Part shown: positions 11,132-22,000 of the stretch, piece by piece | How positions within the stretch are numbered: position 1 is the first letter of the stretch | How the letters are laid out: each line of letters begins with the position of its first letter | Origin: Nemertoderma westbladi | Lineage: Eukaryota > Xenacoelomorpha > Nemertodermatida > Nemertodermatidae | Length of the DNA: 64,000 nt | Assembly (NCBI GenBank): GCA_032718475.1 | Contig: JAUCBJ010007040.1 | Span: forward strand, 1-64,000 | Reading direction: 5' to 3' | Position numbers and translations under genes: made by a program | The notes under the pieces: generated by a model | Told to the model about the DNA's origin: nothing | Database searches by the model: none | Seen by the model: the letters and a program-made list of their open reading frames with translations, nothing else

Positions 11132-12840
11132 CAGTATTTTTCTTCATTTTAATCATTTACTAACCTGCATCAATGGAATTATTATTACTGCAATACTTAC
11201 TTTTTGCCAATGGGGTTTCAGAATTTTTTCAAGGGTAGGGTGTGGGGGGCCGCATGTTAGATTGCCGGGGGCCGAAAATCCATAATCCGCCCCTACGGGT
11301 AGGAGCTATCGAAAGAGGAGCCTTAGTGTCTCAGAAATATGGTATATACTTATCATGGCCCCTAAATCCGGGGAAGAGTCCCGGTCGAGTGTATGATACG
11401 AGTTGATGGGAATAAATAGTCAAGGCGTCCTAAACTATAGGCCATGCAGGAGTTTACTAGCTAACTTGAGGGCTTACTGTAGATTTCATAGCAAACACAA
11501 GGGAAATTTCAGGTAAATCGAAAAATCAAACATTTCGTGAAAATTTGAACCAATGTTTCATTTTTATTTTTGTTCTTCCAAAGCATGCTATCAATTTTTT
11601 TACTGTTTAGATATTCTAGAACTATGAGGTGAGTCAATCTAGCCAAAAAACGGTGTCAACCCACCAAATTTGCAATTCATCCAAACCAATATTTTTTTAT
11701 TCTACATTACCTTGTTAATACCCCTAAAAAGTATATAAAAATATTTTATGAGGATCACATTCAAATTCCTGTTTCTTTCCTTAGCAACATGGATTTTACA
11801 TAGCAACAAGGGTCTATTGCTGTGATTTTCTCCAAATTTGGTACAGACAAATTTACTCTAATGACTGTCGATTGACTGAAGTATGCACTTCTACATAATC
11901 ACCAGTTTAGTTTCCAGAGCAACGGAAATTTATCTAATCATTTAACCATTTTTAATACCAAATTTGCTGGTCAATATAGGGAGCTTATTTACACAACTTC
12001 CCTACCAAATCAATCAAATAATCAATCAATAGAGCAATCACAAATTATTTTGTGCAAAACCTTCGCTAACATTAATGGAAGTGATGAAATTTCCTTGCCG
12101 TGCATTTATTTGTATAATTTTTTTATTCCAAAATTGTAACTTTACTCAACGCCGTTAGTATTAACAGCGAGTTGTTATTTAGCACTTTACAACTTTTAAG
12201 GACATTTACAGCATTGTATTGGCCTGTACATTTAGTATTGTATTTGGTGTTATCCGTTAAGTAATGTCCCGTTAGCGGACATTACTTAACGCCGACATTG
12301 GTTACCACGTAAACAATGGGTGGTATTTGCCTGACAGCCAAATAGGCCCACTGCATTACCTACCGGTAGGCGGGGTGTAGCTATTAATAACCAGTAGGGC
12401 CTAGCTATATTATTATAACATGGCTCCAATCGCCACCATAGGCCTACAGTAATATACTCTATAAGCTAACTTACAGTATTTATAACATAATTTATGTCAT
12501 TTTGACATTTATTTATACAGTAATTTAATTTGTGCAGTTTCTAACACTTATAATATACTGTATGTATATACACCATGACCCGTAGTGTCATTTTCTGATG
12601 ACACGGACCACCCCCCCCCCCCCCCCCCAGATTTTTCTACAAATCTTTATCATATTACTTGAACTTTAAAACACAACTACAGTAGTTCCACTCACCGTCG
12701 TTGACCCCATGAAGCCGGAATTTCCGATTTTTTTGCCTTAAAAATTTTTTTATAGGCGTTTTAAAAAAGTGTATTTTGCGAACTCGCACCCTCCGTATCG
12801 TGGCCATTATTCACATTAGTCGTACTTTTTTCCTATCCTT
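11132..12840. other. unassigned spacer, C-tract and perfect hairpin
   Basis: No gene supported. It holds a 30-bp dispersed repeat near 11296-11325 that recurs inverted at about 56931-56965 (AGCTATCGAAAGAGGAGCC). It also holds a perfect inverted repeat (arms 12255-12269 and 12277-12291, 7-nt loop) and a run of 18 C at 12611-12628. Confidence 0.5.
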
Positions 12841-12841
12841 G

Positions 12842-13248
12842 AAAGGTTACGTTGCAAGGATTCAAATTATGTAACATTTGTATTATCATATGTATTATTT
12901 CTGAATTTCGTTGAGAAACAGCTGAGATATAGGCTTTCAAAGATTGCAAGAACGATCATTCGCTGTAGGCCATTTATTCTATTTAATAAATACACAAAAT
13001 TCTAGAACGTGTTATTTATTTTATGAGTTGGTGGGCAACAGCGGTATTCCTATCCAATATCTCTATTGCGTAGCTATTCATACTTTAACAAAATGTTCCA
13101 GAACATTGTGTATTTATTAAATAGAATAAATGGCATCTAGCGAACGATAATTCTTGCAATCTTTGAACACCTACAGGTATATCTCAGCTGTTTCTCAACG
13201 AAATTCAGATATTTTAACATATTTCGAATCCTTGCAACGCAAGCTTTT
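12842..13248. mobile_element. fold-back (MITE-like) element
   Basis: Two imperfect inverted arms of about 150 bp (roughly 12842-12995 and 13104-13248) surround a spacer of about 105 bp. Outer ends match as GTTGCAAGGATTC against GAATCCTTGCAAC. Inner matches include ATTTATTCTATTTAATAAAT and its complement. There is no coding sequence. It resembles a miniature inverted-repeat transposon; no clear target duplication is seen. Confidence 0.75.
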
Positions 13249-13780
13249 TATGCTCTTATGACTTCTCAACATGTAAGTGTTGGAGTTGTTACACAGCATT
13301 ACGATTTTACTCTGGCATGTTTCCATAAAAAATAAAATTAATTTTATTTTATATTCTGAAAAAATGTGTTTCCAGACAAGCAGACAGATTAGATCAGCTA
13401 AGGCCGCTGTAGGCCTGCCGACAATAAGACCAAGAAAGATACCGGTACTAGGCCTATACAGTTTTTATCTTTTTAGTCAGACTACAGCCAGACAGCACAA
13501 TGTCACCGCTCTTAATCTCCACAGTTGTCATCGTTCTGGGCCGTTTCGTTGTGGCAGAACCATCCGATCCGCGGGGTAACCGTGCAACCCACCCAATACC
13601 CGTATTGGACTGGTTTGCCGAACACCCTGTCGCTACCGTTTCGAACTGCCGCGCCGAATCGACGGAGATGTGGTCGACGAGTTTTTAGCCTCTACTGCTC
13701 TCGTTGGGGAAGAAGATCTTGGGTCTCCTCTCCACGAACTAGAGGCCTAACTGCCTAATCGCCAAACTCTGTCTCTGGCT

Positions 13781-13807
13781 GGGGATATTGAGACCAACCC
13801 AGGACCC
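13781..13807 (+). other. 2A-like ribosome-skipping motif
   Basis: Nine codons read GDIETNPGP, which matches the 2A consensus D-[VI]-E-x-N-P-G-P. They are in frame with the PHD finger and endonuclease that follow. In APE-type LINEs of several invertebrates, known 2A peptides at this place separate an N-terminal peptide from the main protein during translation. Upstream in the same frame is an acidic stretch (ending LHELEA), cut off by a TAA at 13748-13750, so this copy probably no longer uses the motif. Confidence 0.85.
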
Positions 13808-14425
13808 AGCAGGACGCGGGCCCCGATGATCAACTGTCCCGTCTGTCAACGAGGAACAAACTCTCGGAGTAAGATCGTCCAATGCGAGAGTTGTGACACA
13901 TTTGTACATTTAAAATGTTACCGTAGGAAAAGCAGTAATTTATTCTCCACCAGAAACAATCTTGAGCCAAGTTTTCTCTGCACTAGCTGTATTTTTACCA
14001 AACTTCCCTTTCATGATACAATTTTAGAATCAGAAACCGACGATTCATTCCTCACATCACCTCTGCAAACTCCAAGTGATGCTGAGAGTGAAACTTTTAA
14101 ATTTTTTAAGAAAAAAGGTCTGCATTTTTTGCATTTAAACGCACGATCTCTGCTTCCCAAACTTTCCGAAATTCGTATTTTAATCAATAAATCCAACCCA
14201 GCAGTTTTAACAATCTCTGAAACTTGGCTCGATGATAGCGTTTCTGATGGAGAAATTTATATTGATAATTACGTAGTTTTACGTAAAGATAGGGATAGAC
14301 ACGGTGGTGGTGTCTGTACTTACATTCGATGTGATTTAGCTAATAATCGTAGGGAAGATTTAGAGTCTTGTGACGAAGTTTTACTGGTGGAACTTTTACT
14401 TCCTAAAACTATAAACCTATTTTAA
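13808..14425 (+). pseudogene. LINE ORF2 start: PHD finger and endonuclease N-half
   Basis: Downstream of the 2A motif the frame encodes a Cys4-His-Cys3 PHD-type finger (CPVC, CESC, HLKC, CTSC), then the start of an APE endonuclease. Recognisable pieces are FLHLNARSLLPK, LTISETWLDD (catalytic Glu) and RHGGGVCTYIR. A TAA ends the frame at 14425. Sequence just before it continues the protein in another frame and returns to the first frame by about 14462, so two offsetting indels damage this region. The ATG at 13826 is in frame, but the natural start probably lies upstream of the 2A. Confidence 0.85.
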
Positions 14426-14464
14426 TCGGTACTTTATATCAGCCCCCTAAACAGATCAGATTTT

Positions 14465-15187
14465 TTGCAAAATTTTGAAAATACAATTTTATGTAATCTT
14501 AGGTCAGACTGTGAAATATATTTCTTAGGTGATTTTAATATCTGTTACCATCACAAAGCATCCCCCATCTGTAAACAGTACCAAAGTATTTTAAATTTGT
14601 TTGGTTTAAAACAAAGTATTCGAGATTCTACCAGAATTACCAGTAAAACTTATACTTTACTAGATCACATCCTTTGTAATAATACCGATATTATTTCTCA
14701 ATCTGGGGTTTTACCTATAGGTCTAAGCGATCATTTTATAGTTTTTTGCACAAGAAAGACACAAAAATCTTTTTTCGGGGATCATAAAACAGTAACAGTT
14801 AGGTCTATGAAAAATTACAGTAAGGAACGCTTTTTAAGTTTGTTAGTTAATTCAGACTGGGAACCCTGTTTTAAGGCCGCTGACATTAACCTTGCGTACA
14901 CTGTTTTTAAAGATATATTTCTAAAGGCACTTAATACTGTAGCACCAATTAAAGAAATCAGTCTTAAACAACGCACTGAGCCCTGGATGACCTCGGGTAT
15001 TCTTAGTAATATCAGAGAAAGAGATAACTATTTGTATAAATTTAGTAAATACCGTGTTTTAGCTGATTATAATAATTACTGCAAATATAGAAACCTTGTC
15101 CAACGGGAAATAAAAAAAGCTAAATCTGAATATTTGTACAACAAAATAAGTGAGAATAAAGATAATCCAAAAAGTCTATGGTCTACC
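14465..15187 (+). pseudogene. LINE ORF2: endonuclease C-half and linker
   Basis: Second half of the APE endonuclease. IYFLGDFNIC carries the Asp/Asn catalytic pair and GLSDHFIVF the Ser-Asp-His end motif. It is followed by the Lys-rich linker typical of CR1/L2 elements (RERDNYLYKF, YRNLVQREIKKAK). The frame runs up to the target duplication at 15183-15187, where the BEL/Pao element begins; any apparent protein beyond 15187 is LTR sequence. The continuation is at 32522. Confidence 0.85.
15183..15187 (+). repeat. left target-site duplication of the BEL/Pao element
   Basis: CTACC, repeated at 32517-32521 immediately after the 3' LTR. A 5-bp duplication is normal for LTR elements. Confidence 0.9.
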
Positions 15188-16386
15188 TGTAAAAGCTTTT
15201 GCGGATATACTCAGTCCCCCTCGCCCGCAAGGTACCGTTATAGGTGTTTTAACGGACATAAAAGTCATTCTTCTATATGTGTGCTTTGGCGGACATGGTA
15301 AGGCAAAAAACCCGCAAATGCGTCAAATACCCTGGCACAGCTTAGCCTTGATGATTCAGATTACGACATCTAACAGCTGGTTGCTGACATGGAAACGGCC
15401 ATTGGACACATGGTTCTTTGTTTAGCTTAACAGCCAATCAGAGCGATTTTTTCTGTCGATGTGGAGATATTTGGCCGATCGTGCTAGGAGTGTTCAGTCT
15501 TACTGTTTTTCGTGATACTGTTGTGTTGTTTCTATCTAGGCCAGGAACACCGGCTCTAGAGTCAATTCGTTTCAGACTATAGAAGAAACATTAGTAGGCT
15601 TAAGATTATAGAGCGTATAACTGTTATCGGCTCAATCATAATATATCATAACATATCACATAACTTGTCATATCATATCTTAACCTACCGTCTTAATGCT
15701 TTTTACTGTTGTCATATTTTGTATCAGTTGGTTGAATATTATTTGGAGAACATTTATAAAGAACCCAAATTTCCCAATTTTCTTGATACACTACAGGTTA
15801 GAGAGACGGGTTACATATAGCGATTGCGACTTATATTATTGTGGTTTGTAGTGAATTTAATGCTATTTGATAAGCACTACACGAGTCAGTTGCTGTTCTC
15901 TTTATATATGATAAAATTCATTGACGGTCGGCAAATTAGTGAGCAGTATTGTGTGTTACCGGTAGTGTGCATGATTGTGGCTGATAACTAAGCATTTCCT
16001 AAAGAATGCGCCTCATACGTGAATCATAAGCCTTACCGACTTACCGTTGTGATTAGTATAAGTCATATCTCTGTTTACCTAGATAGAGCGCCACGTCCTA
16101 AAGGAACTGTTAATATTTCCCGAAAGTGAATAATATTGGTCAGAAATTATTTATTAACGATCAATCGAATAATACAGTAAGCTTACACTGCAATAATAAT
16201 CTAAGCCCTCAGAATCCAGTCTCCCGGGTATATCCAGCGGGTGAATGGACGCGCACTAGGCTGGCTTCTGCTAATGTTGTGTTTATTGGTATTAAATATT
16301 TGTCAATTTCTAAAGTCTATTTATAAACCAAAAGACATATAAATTTTGGCAGGTTAAACTGCTAAAGGTCTTCAAAAGCGCGTACA
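15188..16386 (+). repeat. 5' LTR of the BEL/Pao element
   Basis: 1199 bp, begins TG and ends CA. Matches 31318-32516 apart from A/T at 15569 and G/C near 15798. The short open frame at 16126-16326 occurs identically in the other LTR and is not a gene. Confidence 0.95.
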
Positions 16387-18617
16387 ATAACAGTTATTGT
16401 CTTTATTGCAGTAAGTAATAAAGTTGAAAGTACCGGTCGACCGGTTAACCTGAACCGGTACTGCTGTAGGTCAGTAGGCTGAACTGCCTGAACCGGTACT
16501 GCTGTAGGTCTGTAGGTCCAACTGTCCTAACCGGTACTTCCAGTACAAGTATATTAGTATTATTTCGATTGTGATCTATTGTATATTGTAGGCTGCCAGG
16601 GGAATAGGGATTGATCACCCCTCATTCTTTTGTATAGTTTACTTATTTCTGTCAGTTTTATTTCCTAGTAAGTTAATATTGAGCAGAAGGCGTGTAACCC
16701 TGCTCAGATTGTTCAGATAATTGTAGGCCGGACTGTTGTCGGATTGTTGTTGGGTCTGGAGAGATTGCGGCGTGTGTAGAGTCTGTCCGATAAAGTGCCA
16801 GTTAGTAAGTTGGGGCAGCCAGAGCTGTAAGGTCAATCCCCTCTTAAAGAATAAGTCGTACTACCGTGTTAGAACGCATACTAACTAACCATTTTGGAAT
16901 CTGCATATACTGTAGTTTATTTAGGCTTGACAGTATTCTGACAGCGTTTTTGGCCTGTGTTTGTTTGTGTGGTCTGTTCAGGTACCGTAATAGTTATTAC
17001 TCAGATATTTGTAGGCTGGATTGTTGTCTAGCTATTATTAGGTCTGAAGAGATTGCTGCGTGTGTAGAGTTTGTCTGATAAAGTGCCAGTTAGTAAGTTG
17101 GGGCAGCCAGAGCTGTAAGGTCAATCCCCTCTTAAAGAATAAGTCGTACTACCGTGTTAGAACGCATACTAACTAACCATTTTGGAATCTGCACATACGG
17201 TAGTTTATTTAGGCTTGGTGGTAGTCTGCCAGCGTTTTGTTTGTATTTTGTTTGAGTATTCTGTACGGGTAGCGTAATATTTATTATTCAGAGTTTATGC
17301 GATTATTCGCAACATTCATGTCCCCAAGTTTATTCCTACAGTAATTGTGTTTGTTACACATACCGTTATAGTTAAATTAACCCCGGTACTACACGGACTG
17401 CTTGGCGTAGGTAAAGACTGGTGATTTTGTGCACCGGTCACTCCAGCAGATGCCGTGGTTCTTTTAACTGTTCAAGTATATTTAACTACTGATTATTTGT
17501 TGTACCAGTATTTGTACCTAATTTAGGGTTTAGTGTACAGTGCTTTCCAAAGGTAATTAGTGTGTAGGCAGTATATTTGTGTTGTAAAGTGGTTAATAGA
17601 CACGTTGGATCTGGTAGTCCGCGGTAATTAACTTCCAGGTAGGAACACTCCGTGATACATAACGTAGTACCTACAGCGATACGGCTATAGGTCGTCAGGC
17701 GGTGGTATTTTCCTATCTGGACAGTGCAATATATTTACTACTACTTATTATTTTCAAATACCGTAGTACCCTGTCCGTTGTAATAACCAGAATTCTAACC
17801 CTTTGTTAGACTGGTTTGTAGTTTCCCTGTAAAATTACCCTAAAAATTCGTACATAATATTTTGTTGTGTTTTAATTAGAGAATTAATCTCACCCGTATC
17901 GTACGTAATTTGTAGTATTAAGTAACTTAGGTAAATTAGAATTATCTGTTTTAGTGTCCAATAAGTAGCACTCCACTGAGAGCGTACAGCTTCTGTGTAG
18001 TGACTCCCCCCAGAAATAATAACATTTATTTCAAATATTGACAAAACCCATTTTAAACGGGTATATATATATTATAAATCAACTCAAACGATTTATAAAT
18101 AGTAGGCCTGCCATACAACAATTAGGTCTCAATATCAGTTGGACTACTGCTTAAATAACGGTAATAAAGTAAGTAAAGTAACCAAGTAACCCCTAACATT
18201 CAGAAATTCAGTTATTTTTAAAATAATTGACATACCGGTATTTACAATAGGCTTATTATATTTATTCTATAAATTTAGGCTGAAATCATACCGGTATTCT
18301 GTAATTAATTCTAGTCTGTAATAATTATACTTATATATACTATAAGTGTCAGCTGTATACCGGTATTCACGATAGGCCTATTATATATTTATATATATTT
18401 GTGCTAAATTTATATACCGGTACTCTGTGACAAATCTAGTCTGTAATAATACTTATATATATACTATAAGCATACCGGTATTCTAATATATTATATATAT
18501 ATCACGCTACACTGAGTAGCAGTATCGGTAATTAATTATTAGGCTAACAGTGATACTGAATTACTAGACTTGCTTTAACTGTAATATAGCAGTAGGCATT
18601 CAACTGTACAATCAAAC
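16387..18617 (+). other. BEL/Pao 5' leader with tandem duplications
   Basis: A 2.2-kb untranslated region between the LTR and gag. A 288-bp unit is duplicated (the block TAGTAAGTTGGGGCAGCC lies at 16803 and 17091), and a unit of about 122 bp rich in ATACCGGTAT is duplicated at about 18231-18475. ACCGGTACTGCTGTAGG repeats occur at 16440-16550. No recognisable tRNA primer site directly abuts the LTR. No protein-coding content is supported. Confidence 0.7.
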
Positions 18618-18648
18618 ATGGCTGACACAAGGCAAACTCTGTCAGATA

Positions 18649-18653
18649 GTCTC
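18649..18653 (+). repeat. target-site duplication of the Gypsy element (left)
   Basis: GTCTC, repeated at 24054-24058. It falls exactly on a codon boundary of the BEL/Pao gag. Confidence 0.9.
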
Positions 18654-18955
18654 TGGTATAGTATCAACTAACTCATATAACATATAATGTACTTGTACAA
18701 TGTAGGCCCTATTAATTACATAATAACCGCAATAATCCCCACTCCTCATTAGTCCCACTATCACTGGGATATTGCCAACTCTTCCTAATGATTCGTTTCA
18801 TATGGACCATCAGGTCAAACAGTAATTATTATATTATGAGTTATCTGGTGGTGGTGTCACGTTTAACATCGTATAATATATTTGTCATTTTGTTGAGATA
18901 AAAATAATGTTTAAGATTAAAACAATAAACTACGTATTATAACCAAACTATACTA
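18654..18955 (+). repeat. 5' LTR of the Gypsy element
   Basis: 302 bp, identical on reading to 23752-24053. Its 9-bp ends form an imperfect inverted repeat (TGGTATAGT and ACTATACTA). Confidence 0.95.
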
Positions 18956-18973
18956 TGGCGCAGTGTGTAGTAA
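18956..18973 (+). promoter_or_regulatory. Gypsy primer-binding site
   Basis: TGGCGCAGTGTGTAG abuts the LTR end. The leading TGGCGCAG resembles the tRNA-Ser-type site of Drosophila 17.6/297 elements; the priming tRNA is an inference. Confidence 0.7.
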
Positions 18974-19050
18974 CTAAATTTAGAATTTAGAAACTATTGC
19001 TATTAGATTATTCAGTGTTTTAAATTATATTAATATTAAAAATATTAAAT

Positions 19051-22000
19051 ATGGCCACGTACGACGTTGACGCCACAATCAAAAGATTGAAGGCCAGTAG
19101 AAGAGGTTTTAAAGCCAATTGCACACGTTCGGAAAACGTGCTCAAATCAGAAATCAATGAATTCGAGATTCTTGACTCAGATAACCGCGGCTATGTTGAG
19201 CTAGAAGCACTGGAGAGTGCACTAAATATGTTTCTGAGCGCTAACGAGAAATATGTATCGTGTCACAATGAAATATCGGAGCTCGAGGAGTCCGAAGATG
19301 TAGCCACCGAGCAGGCAGTTACTAATGCTCAGAGATCAGCCATCTATTACGCCAAAAATATTGCAAAAAAGCGGGAAGCAATACAGGGACATAGAATGTG
19401 CATAGAGACATCCAACATCTCTTCAGCAACACACGATAAGGCAAAGCCACGTCGCATGGAGACACCATCATTAAGATCACCTATAGACCTCAAGCTAGCT
19501 GATTTTGATGATTGGCACCAACGTTGGAAGGATTTCGCAGCAGCTACAAGGCTAAATGATTCAGATCTTGATGCACGAAGGGGAACACTGCGATCTGCGC
19601 TAGATCCCGAATGGACCAAGCTATGGACCGAGGGCATCATAGACATAAAACCAGATGATGACGTAAATACGATCGTCAAATTACTCAGGGTATATTTACG
19701 AGGTGAACGCCATGAACTGTTAGACCGTGTTGCCTTTGTACAACGGAAACAACAGCCAGGAGAAAATGTTACACAATACTATATGACACTTCAAATGCTA
19801 GACCGTGCTTGCGATTTTGAAGAAGTATGCGACAATGCCGACATACATAGGCATGATCGATTATTGACACAATTCGTAGCTGGGTTACGAGACTCAAAGT
19901 CCCGTCAGGAAGTGCTTAAAACACCCATGAAAAAGTTAACGATGCCAGATGTGCTTACATTAACTAAAGCCCTAGAGTCAAGCCAGATAGTTGACAACGA
20001 ATTGGAAAAGCCAAAAACTTCAACAATGCTTGCACTTGGATCTGACCACAATATTGAAATATGCGCTCTCGGGAAATCATCTTATAAGGCACAGACACAT
20101 CAGCAATACAGGAGGAGCGATGTTGTTGACGGCAAATACACCAGCACCTGTGGAAGATGCGGTCGCATTCACGATATAGACAAATGCGCAGCTAAACATA
20201 TCGTATGTTTTAATTGTGGTATCAAAGGTCATCTGTCTAAGATGTGCCACTCTAAAAGGAGGTCCGCTCAAAGCAGCAATCAATTTAATAGCATTTATGT
20301 AAAGACAACTTCATCCATATCTTCTGTGCACAATGGTGACTCACGGCTGATAAAACTTGAAACCAGCAATATAAATAATAAAAGCCGTCATGGCTTCTTG
20401 CACTGGTTAGCTGATACTGGAGCTAAGCGAAACGCTATTAGTTTGCAAGATTTAGCCGACTTAGGTGGTAATGAAGCCGTTGGTGGCATACAGATGACAC
20501 CCGACGACGACATCCTTCTTGGGCCCGACAGCAAACAGCTTGAGTCACATGGAAAAGTGCAGCTCATACTTAAACTGAATAATAAGGAATACAACACAAC
20601 TGTCCACGTCTTAGAATCTACTAATTACCCATTGTTAAGCGCTGAAGGTTGCGAAGAACTTGGCCTCATCCCAAAATATTGGCCACATAATAGATGCGAT
20701 GGACGTTGCAAGGAAGCGATATCGGCGTTGTCATTACAAAGACAACCACCCAAACCATTAACTTGTATCGAGAATGAAAAAGATAAACACGCCAAGCAAC
20801 TATGTAAGGACAAACCAAATTGTTCTAAGGAGAGACTTATTAACGAATTCCCAGAAGTATTCGCAGATGAAGGCCCACTACGACCAATGGTAGGACCACC
20901 CATGGACATCAAGCTAGAGGAGGGCGCAATCCCAACTAAAAAGTTCAAGCCATATAGTATCCCCATACATTGGGAAAAGCAGGTAAAGAATAAACTAGAA
21001 AAGATGGAGCTGGATGGTATAGTTAGAAAAGTACCCATAACTGAAACTACTGACTGGATACATCCAATGGTTGTGGTGGCAAAAAAGAATTCCACTGAGC
21101 CCCGAATAACAGTCGACCTAACTGCTCTAAATAGATATGTAAAACGCCCAGTACACCCAACCAGAACTCCGAGCGAAGAGGTAGCCAAGATACCTGGTGG
21201 GATGAAAATTTTTACAACAATGGACTCCCGCCACGGGTATTGGCAAGTTGCCCTAACGAAAGAAGCCAGCGCCTTAACAACCTTCCTCACCCCATGGGGA
21301 AGATACCAATATCTACGGAACCCAATGGGCCTATCAAGCGCAGGGGACGAACATGATTCTAGAGGTGATGATGCCTTAGATGGTATGGATAACATTAAAA
21401 AGGTTGTGGAAGATATTATCATATATGACTCAAATGAATCAGATCATGAACAACACGTCCGTTCTATATTGAAACGCCTTAAGGAAACAGGAATTACCCT
21501 TAACAAACGGAAATTTGTATACGGAGAACCACAGGTCGAATGGTGTGGTTTCCTAATCAATGGAGACGGGTACACAGTAAACCCATCACTTACATATGCG
21601 CTCCGCAGATTCCCAGAACCAAAGTCATCAACAGATGTAAGGTCATTCTGCGGTCTAATACAGCAGTTTGCTTCATTTACCACTGAATTAGCCGAATTAG
21701 CACAGCCACTAACAGCATTGACATCTACTAAAACACCATTTGTGTGGGAAGCAGATCAAAAAAACGCATTCAAATCTATAATTAATATTCTCGTATCACC
21801 AAGGGTTCTTACTAATTATCGCCCAGGAGCATCATTGCGTTTAGAAACTGACGCCACCCAAACTAAAGGATTAGGATTCGCTTTGTGGCAAGAAGAGGGG
21901 GGCGACAAGTGGAAGCTCTTACAATGCGGATCAAGGACACTAACTACAACAGAAACCCGATATTCAGCCACTGAAGTGGAACTACTCGGTGTCGTGTGGG

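Noticed and set aside
16126-16326. 66-codon frame found twice (also 32256-32456)
   Set aside because: Both lie inside the BEL/Pao LTRs and are identical because the LTRs are; no protein features.
20625-21422. 265-codon open frame on the minus strand inside the Gypsy element
   Set aside because: It is antisense to the reverse transcriptase, whose motifs are unmistakable on the plus strand; the minus-strand text is low in protein character.
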